From assembly GCA_016195985.1 (NCBI GenBank), contig JACPYP010000016.1, positions 186,001 through 250,000 on the forward strand: a stretch of 64,000 nucleotides of DNA, given 5' to 3'. The notes beneath the pieces were generated by a model, which saw only the letters and a program-made list of their open reading frames with translations, did not search any database and was not told where the DNA came from. This document shows positions 18,896 through 27,534 of this stretch, piece by piece; within the stretch, counting starts at the first letter, position 1; each line of letters starts with the position of its first letter. The position numbers were made by a program, and so were the translations under genes. This DNA is from Acidobacteriota bacterium. GTDB taxonomy: Bacteria > Acidobacteriota > Holophagae > Holophagales > Holophagaceae.

Positions 18896-20047
18896 ATGCG
18901 AATCATCGTCGCGCCTGACTCCTACAAAGGCAGCCTACCGGCCCTGGGCGTGGCCGAGGCCATGGCGCGCGGCATCCGGGCCGTGTTCCCCGATGCCGAA
19001 ATCCTCAAGGTGCCCATCGCTGACGGCGGAGAGGGCACCGTGGAGGCCCTGGCGGCGGCTACCGGAGGGCGGATCGTGCGCACGGAAGTCCGCGGGCCCC
19101 TGGGCGAGCCAGTGCAGGCGCACTGGGGCGTCTCGGGCGATGGCCGCACGGCCTTCATCGAAATGGCCGCGGCCTCGGGCCTTCCGCTGGTGCCGGAGGG
19201 CCGCCGCGATCCAAGGATCACCAGCACCTACGGCACGGGCCAGCTCCTGAAAGCGGCCATGGACGCGGGCCTGGCCCGGCTGGTGGTGGGCATCGGCGGC
19301 AGCGCCACCAATGATGGCGGCGCGGGCATGGCCAGGGCCCTGGGCGCCCGCTTTCTGGACGCGGAAGGTCGGGAACTGCCTGAAGGAGGCGCGGCCCTGG
19401 CCCGCCTCGCCCGCATCGATCTGAGCGGCCTGGATCCCCGGTTGCGGGAAGCCTCCATCCTCGTGGCCTGCGATGTGGACAATCCGCTCTGCGGGCCGCG
19501 GGGCGCCTCCGCCGTGTACGGCCCGCAGAAGGGCGCGACCCCGGAGATGGTGGCTGAACTGAACGCGGCCCTGGCGGTTTTCGCCCGCGTGGCTGCCGCG
19601 GCCACCTACCGCGAGGTGGCTCAGCGTCCCGGCGCCGGGGCGGCCGGAGGCCTGGGCGCCGGCCTGCTCTTTTTCACGGACGCGAAACTGCAGCCTGGCG
19701 TTTCCGTCGTTCTGGACGCCACCGGATTCGATGCCCTGGTCCAGACCGCGGATCTGATCATGACCGGTGAGGGGCGCACGGACGTACAGACGGCCATGGG
19801 GAAGGCTCCCCTGGGGGTGGCCGAAGTGGCCAAGCACTACGGCGTGCCGGTCATCTGCCTTTCGGGCGGCCTGGGAGAAGGCGCGGACGAGCTGCTGGCG
19901 CACGGCATCGACGCCCTCGCCAGCGTGACGCCTGGGCCCATGGCGCTGGAAACATGCCTGGCCCAGGGCGAAACCCTGGTGGAGGCCGCCGCCTCGCGGG
20001 TCTGCCGCCTACTGAAAGTAGGCATGTTCCTACAGTCATTTCCGTGA
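18896..20047 (+). CDS. Glycerate kinase (GarK/GlxK family)
   Basis: Phosphorylates D-glycerate, feeding glyoxylate-derived C3 units to glycolysis. The 383-aa protein has the family N-terminus IIVAPDSYKGSLPALGVAEA, the IADGGEGTVEAL motif, the conserved VGIGGSATNDGGAGMARALG segment (about 123-142) and the C-terminal PLGVAEVAKHYGVPVICLSG. GGGAGG is 9 nt before the ATG. A malate synthase gene follows 58 nt downstream, suggesting a glyoxylate/glycerate pair. Whether the product is 2- or 3-phosphoglycerate cannot be judged here. Confidence 0.9.
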   Translation: MRIIVAPDSYKGSLPALGVAEAMARGIRAVFPDAEILKVPIADGGEGTVEALAAATGGRIVRTEVRGPLGEPVQAHWGVSGDGRTAFIEMAAASGLPLVPEGRRDPRITSTYGTGQLLKAAMDAGLARLVVGIGGSATNDGGAGMARALGARFLDAEGRELPEGGAALARLARIDLSGLDPRLREASILVACDVDNPLCGPRGASAVYGPQKGATPEMVAELNAALAVFARVAAAATYREVAQRPGAGAAGGLGAGLLFFTDAKLQPGVSVVLDATGFDALVQTADLIMTGEGRTDVQTAMGKAPLGVAEVAKHYGVPVICLSGGLGEGADELLAHGIDALASVTPGPMALETCLAQGETLVEAAASRVCRLLKVGMFLQSFP

Positions 20048-20105
20048 ACAATGGGAGCACCCAACCATCGGCTTCATAGGCCATCGGCTCCATAGGGAGG
20101 CTGTC

Positions 20106-21980
20106 ATGAGCATCGACCTCGAATTCCGTTCGGGGGTTCTGGAGGATTACGCCGACGTCTACACGCCGGAGGTGCTGCGGACCCTGGAGGCCCTGGCGCC
20201 CCTGGATGCGCAGCGGCGCGAGCTGATGGCCCAGCGCGCGGCCCGCCGGAAACGCCGCGCGGAAAACGGTGAACGCATCGGTTTCCTCGATCCCGGTTCG
20301 CTCGTTCCAGGCACCTCCATCACCGTGGCCGATGCCCGGGCCGGGCGCTTCGACGGCGCGGTGATTCCGCCCGACCTTCAGCGGCAGTGGATCCAAGGCA
20401 CCGGCCCCGCCACCAAGCCCCGCTCGGACGTCCGCGCGGGTATCCGCAACGTGGCCTATGCGCTGCTTTCCGGCGCCGACGGATGGATGTTCGACGGCGA
20501 AGACGCCCTGGGCCAGGTGGACACCATGTCCCTGGACAACCACCGCAACCTCAAGCTGGCCCTCGTCCGCAGCCCGCTCTTCCTGGAGGTGGCCGAAGAG
20601 GTCTCCCGCGAGATGAACCAGTGGGCCCAGGGCTTCTTCGGGCGCCCCATCATCGCTGACTGGCGCCAGCAGCTGGACTTCACCACGGTCATCTACCGGG
20701 TGCGCGGCCTGCACCTGGACGACCGCCACATCCGCCTGGACGGCCATGGCTTTTCCGCCTCCCTCGCCGACATGGCGCTCTACGTGGTGAACAACCACGA
20801 CCGCCTGCGCGCCGCGGGCCGCAGCATCGTCCTCTACCTGCCCAAGACCCAGACCGCCGGCGACGCCGCCTGCTTCAATGCCTTCATCCTGGCGCTGGAA
20901 TCCCACCTGGGCCTGCCCGTAGGAACCATCAAGTGCTACGTGCTGGTGGAGCAGATCGAGCAGTGCTTCCAGCTCATGGAGATCCGCGCCGCGCTCTCGC
21001 CTCACTTCGTGGGTTTCAACACCGGCCGGTGGGACTACATCAACAGCGTCTCCGACGCCATGGCCTGGGACAGGGCCTTCGTGAATCCCAACATCTCCTC
21101 GATCACCATGACCTACGCCTACATGCGGGCCTACGAGGACCGCGTGCGCCGGGCCATGAACACGCCGGACAGGAACGGCCGCTTCGCCCTCTGGCAGGGC
21201 GGCATGGAGCCCAACATCCCTGTGGGCTCCGAAGCCGGTGTGTCCGCCAGCATGAAGAAGGCCGTGGCGGGCGCGGAACGCGAGCAGCGTGAAGGCGCTT
21301 CGGGGAAGTGGGTGGCCCACTGGAAAATGGTCCACATCGTGCGCCCCGTGTGGGAGAAGGCGGGCCAGGACAACCAGGCCGGGCGGGCCTTCCCGCCCCT
21401 CACCCACACGGCCGGGGACGCGGCCAGCCTCGTGCAGCTGGAACCCGCCCCCCGCACCATCGCCGGCGCCCGTGATCTGCTCTCCGTGGCCCTGCAATAC
21501 GGCAATGCCTTCCTGCGCGGCTTCCAGGCCGCCGCCCTCAAGCCCGCGGACTTCTTCGGCAACGACGATGTGCTCTACCTCATGGAGGACATGGCCACGG
21601 GCGAGATCCGCCTGTCCATTCTCTGGGAGTGGATCCACAAAGGAGCCCTGCTCACCGAGGCCGACGCTGGAATGGGCTGCGCCGCCGGAGACGCCTTCAC
21701 CCCGGCCCTTTTCGCGCGCCTGCTGGAAGAGGAATACGCCAAGCTCCAGAAGGCCAGCAACCGCGACGTGCATGACGACTCCAAGGAAACCACCCTGCCC
21801 ATCGCCCGCGCCATCGTGCAGACCTACGTGCAGAGCGGCATCAAGGCGCCCTGGTACGTGGATCTGCTGAACCTCAATCTGGGCGTGGAAAGCCTCGCCG
21901 AAGCCGAGCGGCGCATCGCGCGGTACCTCGATACGTTCAGGAAAGAGGGCCTCCGGATGACGGAGAATTTGGATTTTTAA
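20106..21980 (+). CDS. Malate synthase (long A-type)
   Basis: Condenses glyoxylate with acetyl-CoA to malate. Family evidence: RNVAYALLSGADGWMFDGED, IVLYLPKTQTAGDAACFNAF, the signature HFVGFNTGRWDYINSVSD, and the C-terminal LYLMEDMATGEIRLSILWEW that carries the catalytic acid region. At 624 aa it is about 90 residues longer than typical malate synthase A. No isocitrate lyase is in the window, so glyoxylate may come from glycolate or glycine oxidation instead of the glyoxylate shunt. GGGAGG precedes the ATG. Probably cotranscribed with glycerate kinase. Confidence 0.88.
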   Translation: MSIDLEFRSGVLEDYADVYTPEVLRTLEALAPLDAQRRELMAQRAARRKRRAENGERIGFLDPGSLVPGTSITVADARAGRFDGAVIPPDLQRQWIQGTGPATKPRSDVRAGIRNVAYALLSGADGWMFDGEDALGQVDTMSLDNHRNLKLALVRSPLFLEVAEEVSREMNQWAQGFFGRPIIADWRQQLDFTTVIYRVRGLHLDDRHIRLDGHGFSASLADMALYVVNNHDRLRAAGRSIVLYLPKTQTAGDAACFNAFILALESHLGLPVGTIKCYVLVEQIEQCFQLMEIRAALSPHFVGFNTGRWDYINSVSDAMAWDRAFVNPNISSITMTYAYMRAYEDRVRRAMNTPDRNGRFALWQGGMEPNIPVGSEAGVSASMKKAVAGAEREQREGASGKWVAHWKMVHIVRPVWEKAGQDNQAGRAFPPLTHTAGDAASLVQLEPAPRTIAGARDLLSVALQYGNAFLRGFQAAALKPADFFGNDDVLYLMEDMATGEIRLSILWEWIHKGALLTEADAGMGCAAGDAFTPALFARLLEEEYAKLQKASNRDVHDDSKETTLPIARAIVQTYVQSGIKAPWYVDLLNLNLGVESLAEAERRIARYLDTFRKEGLRMTENLDF

Positions 21981-22070
21981 GACTATTTTATTATATTAAA
22001 TCGATATTCAACTTGTATGGATTCTCCTTGTTGATCGGATGTTTTTTGCAAGCGCATGCGATGCGTTGAA

Positions 22071-22134
22071 TTGAAAAACACCCCGTAAATCCCCTTTTAT
22101 GCAGGGAGTTGCTTGTTAGTAAAAAAAATATACT
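22071..22134 (+). promoter_or_regulatory. Candidate promoter(s) in an AT-rich leader of the TonB receptor
   Basis: The gap 21981-22197 is far more AT-rich than its surroundings. Candidates are TTGAAA (22071-22076) with an 18-nt spacer to TTTTAT (22095-22100), and a good -10 TATACT (22129-22134) with only a poorly spaced TTGCTT (22109-22114) upstream. No riboswitch recognised; I looked for cobalamin-box features and did not find them. Confidence 0.35.
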
Positions 22135-22197
22135 AGGCAGATTCAGTTGTTTAGGCTAGGGCCGATACAAGGGGCACTGATTCATCAGGAGGACCCC

Positions 22198-24216
22198 ATG
22201 ATCAAGTCACTGCCCTTGCTCCTTGTCACCGGCGCGGTTGTGGTGGCGCAAACCCCAGACAAATCCCAGCAGGATGTGGAGGAGGAGCTCCTCGCCCTGC
22301 TGAACACACCCATCACCGTCGCGGGGAAGAAAGCCCAGAAAATCAGCGAGGCGCCCGCCATCATCTCCGTCATCACCGCCGAGGACCTCCGCAACCAGGG
22401 GGTCACCAGCGTGGCGGAAGCCCTCAGCCTGCTGCCGGGCATCAACCTGACGGAAACCTTCTTCGGCTACACGTCGGTGAGCTTCCGCGGAAACCTGCAG
22501 ACCCACTACAACAACAAGTGGCTGTTCATGCTGAACGACCATCCCATGTTCGAGCCGGTCACGGGGGACAGCAGCTTCAATGGCGTGCCCCTGAGCCAGA
22601 TCAAGCGCATCGAGGTCCTGCGCGGGCCGGGGTCGGCCATCTACGGGACCAACGCGTTCACCGGCGTGGTCAAGGTCATCACCTTCAATGGGGAGGAAGG
22701 CCCGGCCGCCAGCGCTTCCGCGATGGGAGGAAGTTTCGGGACTCGCGGTGGAGAGGGCCGCTACGCGATGAATTCGGGGAAATTCCATCTTTCGGTGGGG
22801 GCCTCGGCTCAGAAATCCGATGGATATCCCTACGAGGTGAAGCGGGACGAGAACGGCCGCAGCGGCGAGATCCCCTACAAGAACGACCTCTACACCGGAT
22901 CCCTTTCCCTCGGCTACGGCGACTGGACGTTCAACGCCGGCGACTTCTCGAACCGGAAGAGCAAATTCGGCTTGATCCCCACCCTGGTCTCCACGGGGGA
23001 CCGCACCATGGACGGCTACTACCTGGATTCCGGCTACACCTGGCGGGTTACGGAGAAGTGGGACGTGAACGCCTACGGCTACTATGATTCGCTGAAAAAG
23101 GACGATCTCATGGGCTGGTACCCGCCTGCCTGGGCCCAGCAGCAGGCGGGGGTGGGCGGCCCCGAACGCGCGCGCTCCGAGGGCACCAAGTACGGACTCA
23201 TCCTGCACTCCTCCTATCAGCTCAGCCAGGACTGGCGCCTGACGGGAGGGCTGTTCGGAGAGTTCCAGAAGACCGGCCCCTATGACTGGCGCAAGCCAGA
23301 CGGCACCTTTTCAGCCTTCAAGACGTCCGCCTGGCTCGTGGACTACGATTCCAACACCAAGGGCGGCTACTTCCAGGCCGACGCGCGCCTCAGCCACTCC
23401 TTCGCGGCGGTGGCGGGCGTCCGCTACACCCACAGCAGCGTCTATGGCGATTCGGTCAGCCCCAGCGCCGGTCTCGTGTTCAACGCCACGCCCAAGCTGA
23501 GCTTCAAGGCCCTCTACGGCACGGGCACCCGCGATCCCAATTTCTTCGAACTCCACGTGGCCACGGCCAACGTCGTCAACGGCAACACGGACCTGAAGCC
23601 TGAAAAGGTGAAGTCCTATGAACTGGGCATGGACTATCTGACGGGAAGCAGCAGCCTGCGCCTGAACGCGTTCTGGGCCAACACCAACGATCTGATTTCA
23701 CGCTCCCTTCTCGCGCCCGCCGGCGTGAACGGCAATACCCGGCCCACGCCCCAGTACGGCAACATCCAGGGGCAGAAGCTCTCGGGCATCGAGGGTGAAA
23801 TCAAGGGCTCCATCTTCGCCAGCGAGCGGCATTTCCTGAACGTCTCGCTCCTGCAGGGCACGGAGAAAAAGGATTCCTCCGATGTCATGTTCATTCCGAA
23901 AGTGCTTGGAAACTTCGGAATCAACCTGCTCCTGGGAAAGAACCTCACCCTCTCGCCCTATGTGCAATACGTCGGCGCGAAAGAAGGCACCCTGCTGCTT
24001 TCCAACGGAACTCAAGGAGGGCCCATCCACGTGGGAGGCTACTCGCTCACCAACCTGAACCTGGAATACCGCTTCTCGGCCTTCTGGCTTTCCGTCACCG
24101 GGAAGAACCTGTTCGACAAGGTCTACGCGAGCCCTGAGTACATCCGCCGTCTGGTTCCCGAAACGCCGGGAGGCCCCGGAAGGTCCATCTACTTCCAGAT
24201 CGGATACCGGGGTTAG
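22198..24216 (+). CDS. TonB-dependent receptor (CirA/colicin I receptor-like)
   Basis: Outer-membrane active transporter, 672 aa. A signal peptide (MIKSLPLLLVTGAVVVAQT) is followed by a helix-containing N-terminus, the plug (APAIISVITAEDLRNQGVTS; IEVLRGPGSAIYGTNAFTGV) and a beta-barrel with alternating strands, including the receptor signature LSFKALYGTGTRDPNFFELH and the NTDLKPEKVKSYELGMDYLT segment. It ends in a polar-aromatic strand (SIYFQIGYRG). Family members import siderophores or vitamins; substrate unknown. CAGGAGG is 5 nt before the ATG at 22198, favouring it over an in-frame start at 22147. Confidence 0.92.
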   Translation: MIKSLPLLLVTGAVVVAQTPDKSQQDVEEELLALLNTPITVAGKKAQKISEAPAIISVITAEDLRNQGVTSVAEALSLLPGINLTETFFGYTSVSFRGNLQTHYNNKWLFMLNDHPMFEPVTGDSSFNGVPLSQIKRIEVLRGPGSAIYGTNAFTGVVKVITFNGEEGPAASASAMGGSFGTRGGEGRYAMNSGKFHLSVGASAQKSDGYPYEVKRDENGRSGEIPYKNDLYTGSLSLGYGDWTFNAGDFSNRKSKFGLIPTLVSTGDRTMDGYYLDSGYTWRVTEKWDVNAYGYYDSLKKDDLMGWYPPAWAQQQAGVGGPERARSEGTKYGLILHSSYQLSQDWRLTGGLFGEFQKTGPYDWRKPDGTFSAFKTSAWLVDYDSNTKGGYFQADARLSHSFAAVAGVRYTHSSVYGDSVSPSAGLVFNATPKLSFKALYGTGTRDPNFFELHVATANVVNGNTDLKPEKVKSYELGMDYLTGSSSLRLNAFWANTNDLISRSLLAPAGVNGNTRPTPQYGNIQGQKLSGIEGEIKGSIFASERHFLNVSLLQGTEKKDSSDVMFIPKVLGNFGINLLLGKNLTLSPYVQYVGAKEGTLLLSNGTQGGPIHVGGYSLTNLNLEYRFSAFWLSVTGKNLFDKVYASPEYIRRLVPETPGGPGRSIYFQIGYRG

Positions 24217-24227
24217 CGGCAACACCC

Positions 24228-24262
24228 GTCCGTCGCCTGGGCCCATCACCTAGGCGACGGAC
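24228..24262. terminator. Bidirectional stem-loop between convergent genes
   Basis: GTCCGTCGCCT (24228-24238) and AGGCGACGGAC (24252-24262) pair perfectly; a GU and two GC pairs extend the stem inward. No T-tract on either side. It overlaps the 3' end of the small CxxC gene. Confidence 0.6.
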
Positions 24263-24411
24263 ACCCGGTTGGGGAAATGCGTCCGGATGCATTCGGGGCA
24301 GACGCCGTGGGTTTGCGCCAGTTCCGGGTGGTCGAACAGAAGCCGGTGGGCCGGCGCCCAGATGCCTCGCCGGTTCCGTGTCCGGTGGCACCAGCTGCAG
24401 ACCGACGCCAT
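24250..24411 (-). CDS. Small protein with two CxxC motifs
   Basis: 53-aa protein beginning MASVCSWCHRTRNRRGIWAP and containing a second pair in GVCPECIRTHFPNR. The two CxxC knuckles 35 residues apart are typical of a zinc-ribbon-like fold. No Shine-Dalgarno sequence is obvious, and the frame is open upstream, so the start is uncertain. Similar short zinc proteins are common and mostly uncharacterised. It lies between two strong stem-loops, downstream of the GCL-like/M20 fusion gene on the same strand. Confidence 0.5.
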   Translation of the reverse strand: MASVCSWCHRTRNRRGIWAPAHRLLFDHPELAQTHGVCPECIRTHFPNRVSVA

Positions 24412-24559
24412 CTTTGAGCGGGGCTGGCGGGGGGACTTCACAGGCCGAAGGCTTGGAGCCAATCCAGGCTCCGTCTCCGGCCCCAGGAATTCCGCCAGGG
24501 GCTCGAGGCATGGGGTCCACGATTCCACGGGATTGATGGTGCGACAGTCGGTGGCGCTT

Positions 24560-24596
24560 GGCAAGGCGGGGGCCGGATCCAGGCCCCCGCCTTGCC
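24560..24596 (-). terminator. Strong stem-loop after the GCL/M20 fusion gene
   Basis: Perfect 15-bp arms GGCAAGGCGGGGGCC (24560-24574) and complement (24582-24596) with a 7-nt loop, starting 12 nt after the stop codon at 24609. No clear T-tract, so it may act as a Rho-assisted terminator or 3'-end protector. Confidence 0.65.
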
Positions 24597-24608
24597 GGTC
24601 CGGGAACC

Positions 24609-27422
24609 CTACTCCACCGCCCGCAGCTGCGCGGCGAAGGCGTCCAGGGCTCTGTAGTAGGGATCGACGCTGGGGATGTAATGGCGTTCGCCGGCGGCAT
24701 GGGGACCAATGCCGGTCTGGCCCCAGACCACGGCCTGGCCGCCCGGGGCGAACCGCGCGGAGGTTCCCGCGCCCTTGCGGCCGATGCGGACCTCGCCCCC
24801 GGCGCTCTCGATGCCCGCCAACAGGGCCTTCAGATAGGGGTTCCCGGGATCGCAGGCCACGCCGGGCTCCCAGGCGGAGGGAATGAACTCCAGCTGGCGT
24901 TCGGCCACCAGGGCTTCGATCTCGAGCCGCATCTTCGACACATCGTCCTGGGGGATGGGGCGGATCTCCACGCCCAGGGCGCCACGGTCCGGCGTGATGT
25001 TGAAGATGCCGGGCGTGCCCACCTGGATGTAGGCGAAGCGGGCCAGGGACTGCCAGCCGTCCGCCGACTTCAGGGTGAGGTGCCTGGCGAAGAGCTCGCG
25101 CAGGGCCTCCCGGGCGCTGAGCAGGCGCTCGGTGAGATCGCTGCCGCCCACCAGGCCGCTGTGGCCGCGGGTGCCGTGGGCCACCAGCTCGAAGCGGAGG
25201 ACGCCGCGGTTCTGGGTGCACACCTCGCCCCAGAGTTCCGTGCCCTTCTCCCCGGTGCGCTCGCCGGCGATGAGGAAGGCAGGCTCGTAGCCGCTTTCAT
25301 CCTTCAAGACCTTCAGGACGTGGGGCGTGCCCATGGGCTCCTGCTCGCCGTTCTCCTCGTTGCCCAGCAGCAGCAGGTTGACGGGCGGGTAGGGGGCGCC
25401 CTTCTTGAGGGTGTCCTTCATCCACACGAGGTAGGTCGACACCACCGTCTTCATGTCGGCGGCGCCGCGGCCCCAGAGGTAGTCGCCTTCGATCTTCGGC
25501 TCGAACTGGCTGTCATCGGGCTCGGGCGCCACCACGTCAAAGTGGCCGCAGAGCATGGCCGGGGCCTGCTCGCCGCCGGGGAAATGGGCGAACACGGCGG
25601 GGAAGGGGCCCCCGTCGAACATCCGCACGGGCACGCCGTGGTTGCGGAGGTAGTCGTAGACGAAGGTGGCGGCGCGGTGCACTTCCGGCAGCCGCTCTTC
25701 AGGGCAGGCTGTGACGCTGGGGATGCGCACCAGGCGCTGGGAGAGATCCAGCACCTCGGCGGTCTTGTCCGTGTATTCCGTCTCCACCAGGCTCTCGGGG
25801 CGGGGCTGGAAGCGCACGGGGGCCTGGGGATCCAGGTGGACTTCATCACGGGCGTGCTCCACGAAATCGCGCAGCTTGCCCTGCTCGCCGCCCAGGTCGG
25901 CCAGATGGGCCGTGATGGTTTCCACATCGCCCCGGACCTGGTCCTTGCGGGCCTCGGCCAGCTCCACCAGGAGGCCGGCGGGCACGATGTCCGAGCTGCC
26001 GATCTTGGCCTTCAGGCGCTGGCGGATCTTCTCGGCGGTGCTGGGCGCGCCGGCGGCCAGGGCCACCAGGGGCTGCAGGTCCTCCCAGAGGCCGAGGGCC
26101 TCCGCCATGGGCCGCATCTGCTGGAGGGTCCAGGCCAGGAACGCTGATAGCGCGACAGGCTTGGCCGTGAGGGGATCCTCGATGACGGCCTTCAGGCCCT
26201 CCTTGGCGGCCAGGTTCTCGTTGCGGCGGGCCCGCTTGATGTCCTCGGCGTCGTAGCGGAAGCCGCGGGCAAAGTCGGGATCGGCGTAGAAGCGGAGCAG
26301 CAGCAGGTGCTTCAGGGTGAGGTTCGCCACGTCGAGGGCCAAATCGTGGCAGGGGTCGTCTGTGCGGACTTCCACGCGGGCCATGGGCAGGTCGATGCGG
26401 GCGAAGAGGTTCTGGCGCTCGATCTGCGCGGCCATGTCCTCCACGTTTCGCGTCTCGCCGGCGGCGAAGAGGCCCCGGGCGTAGATGTCATGGAGCTGGT
26501 CGCTGGTGACCTGGATGAGGCGTTCCACGGGCTCCGCCTGGGAGCGGGCGCGCACGGGGATCCAGTTGTTGTTGCCGAAGCGGACGCCGCTGCGCACCAG
26601 CTCGTAGGACAGGCGCAGGTAGTCCGGGTGGCTGCGGTTGAGGTCCGGCACGTCCAGGGCGGGCGGGTTTGGGAAGGTGAGGTTGCGCACGGATTCGAAG
26701 GGCGTGAGCCGGACGACCGGCTTGCCGTTCTCTTCGGAGGCCTGCAGGGGCGTGCTGGCGCTGGCGGCGATGAAGACGGCCGCGAAGGCGCGCATGAAGC
26801 GGGTGCCCGTGATGTAGACGTGGTTCTTGTAGTCGTCGAGGTGCGTGTCGCCCCGCTCGGCGGCGGGCAGGTGCATGAAGTCCCAGGCCAGCATGGGTTC
26901 GGGCAGGCTCAGGTTGGAGTGGGTGCCGGCCGTGGCCAGCTCGGTGCCGTACATGTCCACGCAGCGCTGCAGGTAACGGCGCTTGGCCAGGTGCCAGGAC
27001 TCGGGCACGCAGTCCGGACCGATCTTGGGCAGCACGAGGAGGTTGCCGTGCCAGTAGTTAAGGGGTTCGCCGAAGGCGCGTCCGGCCTTGGCCAGGGCGT
27101 TGATGAGGGCGCCCTCCAGCAGGCGCCCCTCGTACACGGCGCCCTTGGGCGTGTGGTAGGGCTTGGTGACGAACTCGATCATCCAGTGGAAGACTTCCAG
27201 CTGGTGGTATTCCTCGGTCCAGGGTGCCAGCACCTTGGCCCGCAGGTGGTCCACGAAGGACATGCGGTCCGGCCCCGTGCCCACGGTGAGCAGGGGGCGG
27301 AACTGGGGATCCATGAGGTTCCACTCCAGCTCCAGGCCGCAAAGCCCGCCCGTGGGGCGGGTTTCCAGCGCCGTTTGGCGGGCCAGCTGGAACTTCTCGA
27401 CGAAGGCATTCAGATCAAACAT
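24609..27422 (-). CDS. Fusion: glutamate-cysteine-ligase-like domain plus M20 metallopeptidase
   Basis: 937 aa from the ATG at 27422 (CGGAG upstream). Residues about 1-540 resemble the GCS2/GshA ligase family: acidic pair in CGLELEWNLMDP (Glu31, Glu33), ATAGTHSNLSLPEPM (about 163-177) and RVEVRTDDPCHDLALDVANL (about 349-368). Residues about 555-937 form an M20 zinc peptidase with GHFDVV (His627, Asp629), GRGAADMK (Asp656), GNEENGE (Glu689, Glu690) and a late His in IGPHAAGERHYIP. M20 enzymes hydrolyse peptides or N-acyl amino acids. The combination suggests making or breaking gamma-glutamyl-type amide bonds, but activity is unproven. It precedes an accordion palindrome and follows the aminotransferase gene on the same strand. 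Confidence 0.8.
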   Translation of the reverse strand: MFDLNAFVEKFQLARQTALETRPTGGLCGLELEWNLMDPQFRPLLTVGTGPDRMSFVDHLRAKVLAPWTEEYHQLEVFHWMIEFVTKPYHTPKGAVYEGRLLEGALINALAKAGRAFGEPLNYWHGNLLVLPKIGPDCVPESWHLAKRRYLQRCVDMYGTELATAGTHSNLSLPEPMLAWDFMHLPAAERGDTHLDDYKNHVYITGTRFMRAFAAVFIAASASTPLQASEENGKPVVRLTPFESVRNLTFPNPPALDVPDLNRSHPDYLRLSYELVRSGVRFGNNNWIPVRARSQAEPVERLIQVTSDQLHDIYARGLFAAGETRNVEDMAAQIERQNLFARIDLPMARVEVRTDDPCHDLALDVANLTLKHLLLLRFYADPDFARGFRYDAEDIKRARRNENLAAKEGLKAVIEDPLTAKPVALSAFLAWTLQQMRPMAEALGLWEDLQPLVALAAGAPSTAEKIRQRLKAKIGSSDIVPAGLLVELAEARKDQVRGDVETITAHLADLGGEQGKLRDFVEHARDEVHLDPQAPVRFQPRPESLVETEYTDKTAEVLDLSQRLVRIPSVTACPEERLPEVHRAATFVYDYLRNHGVPVRMFDGGPFPAVFAHFPGGEQAPAMLCGHFDVVAPEPDDSQFEPKIEGDYLWGRGAADMKTVVSTYLVWMKDTLKKGAPYPPVNLLLLGNEENGEQEPMGTPHVLKVLKDESGYEPAFLIAGERTGEKGTELWGEVCTQNRGVLRFELVAHGTRGHSGLVGGSDLTERLLSAREALRELFARHLTLKSADGWQSLARFAYIQVGTPGIFNITPDRGALGVEIRPIPQDDVSKMRLEIEALVAERQLEFIPSAWEPGVACDPGNPYLKALLAGIESAGGEVRIGRKGAGTSARFAPGGQAVVWGQTGIGPHAAGERHYIPSVDPYYRALDAFAAQLRAVE

Positions 27423-27457
27423 CGAAACTCCGTGCTCATCATGGGAACTGCAACCGA

Positions 27458-27529
27458 TCACCACCAAGTCACCAAGACACCAAGAAAATCCAAAACTGCC
27501 TTGCTCTGTTCTTGGCGCCTTGGTGGTGA
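27458..27529. repeat. Intergenic palindrome (CACCACCAAG type)
   Basis: TCACCACCAAG (27458-27468) and CTTGGTGGTGA (27519-27529) form perfect 11-bp arms; further CACCAAG/CTTGG units lie inside. Between two minus-strand genes. Confidence 0.8.
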
Positions 27530-27534
27530 GTCTT

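Noticed and set aside
22140-22197. Cobalamin riboswitch before the TonB receptor
   Set aside because: GGGGCACTGATTC near 22170 recalls part of a B12 box, but the remaining conserved elements are absent.
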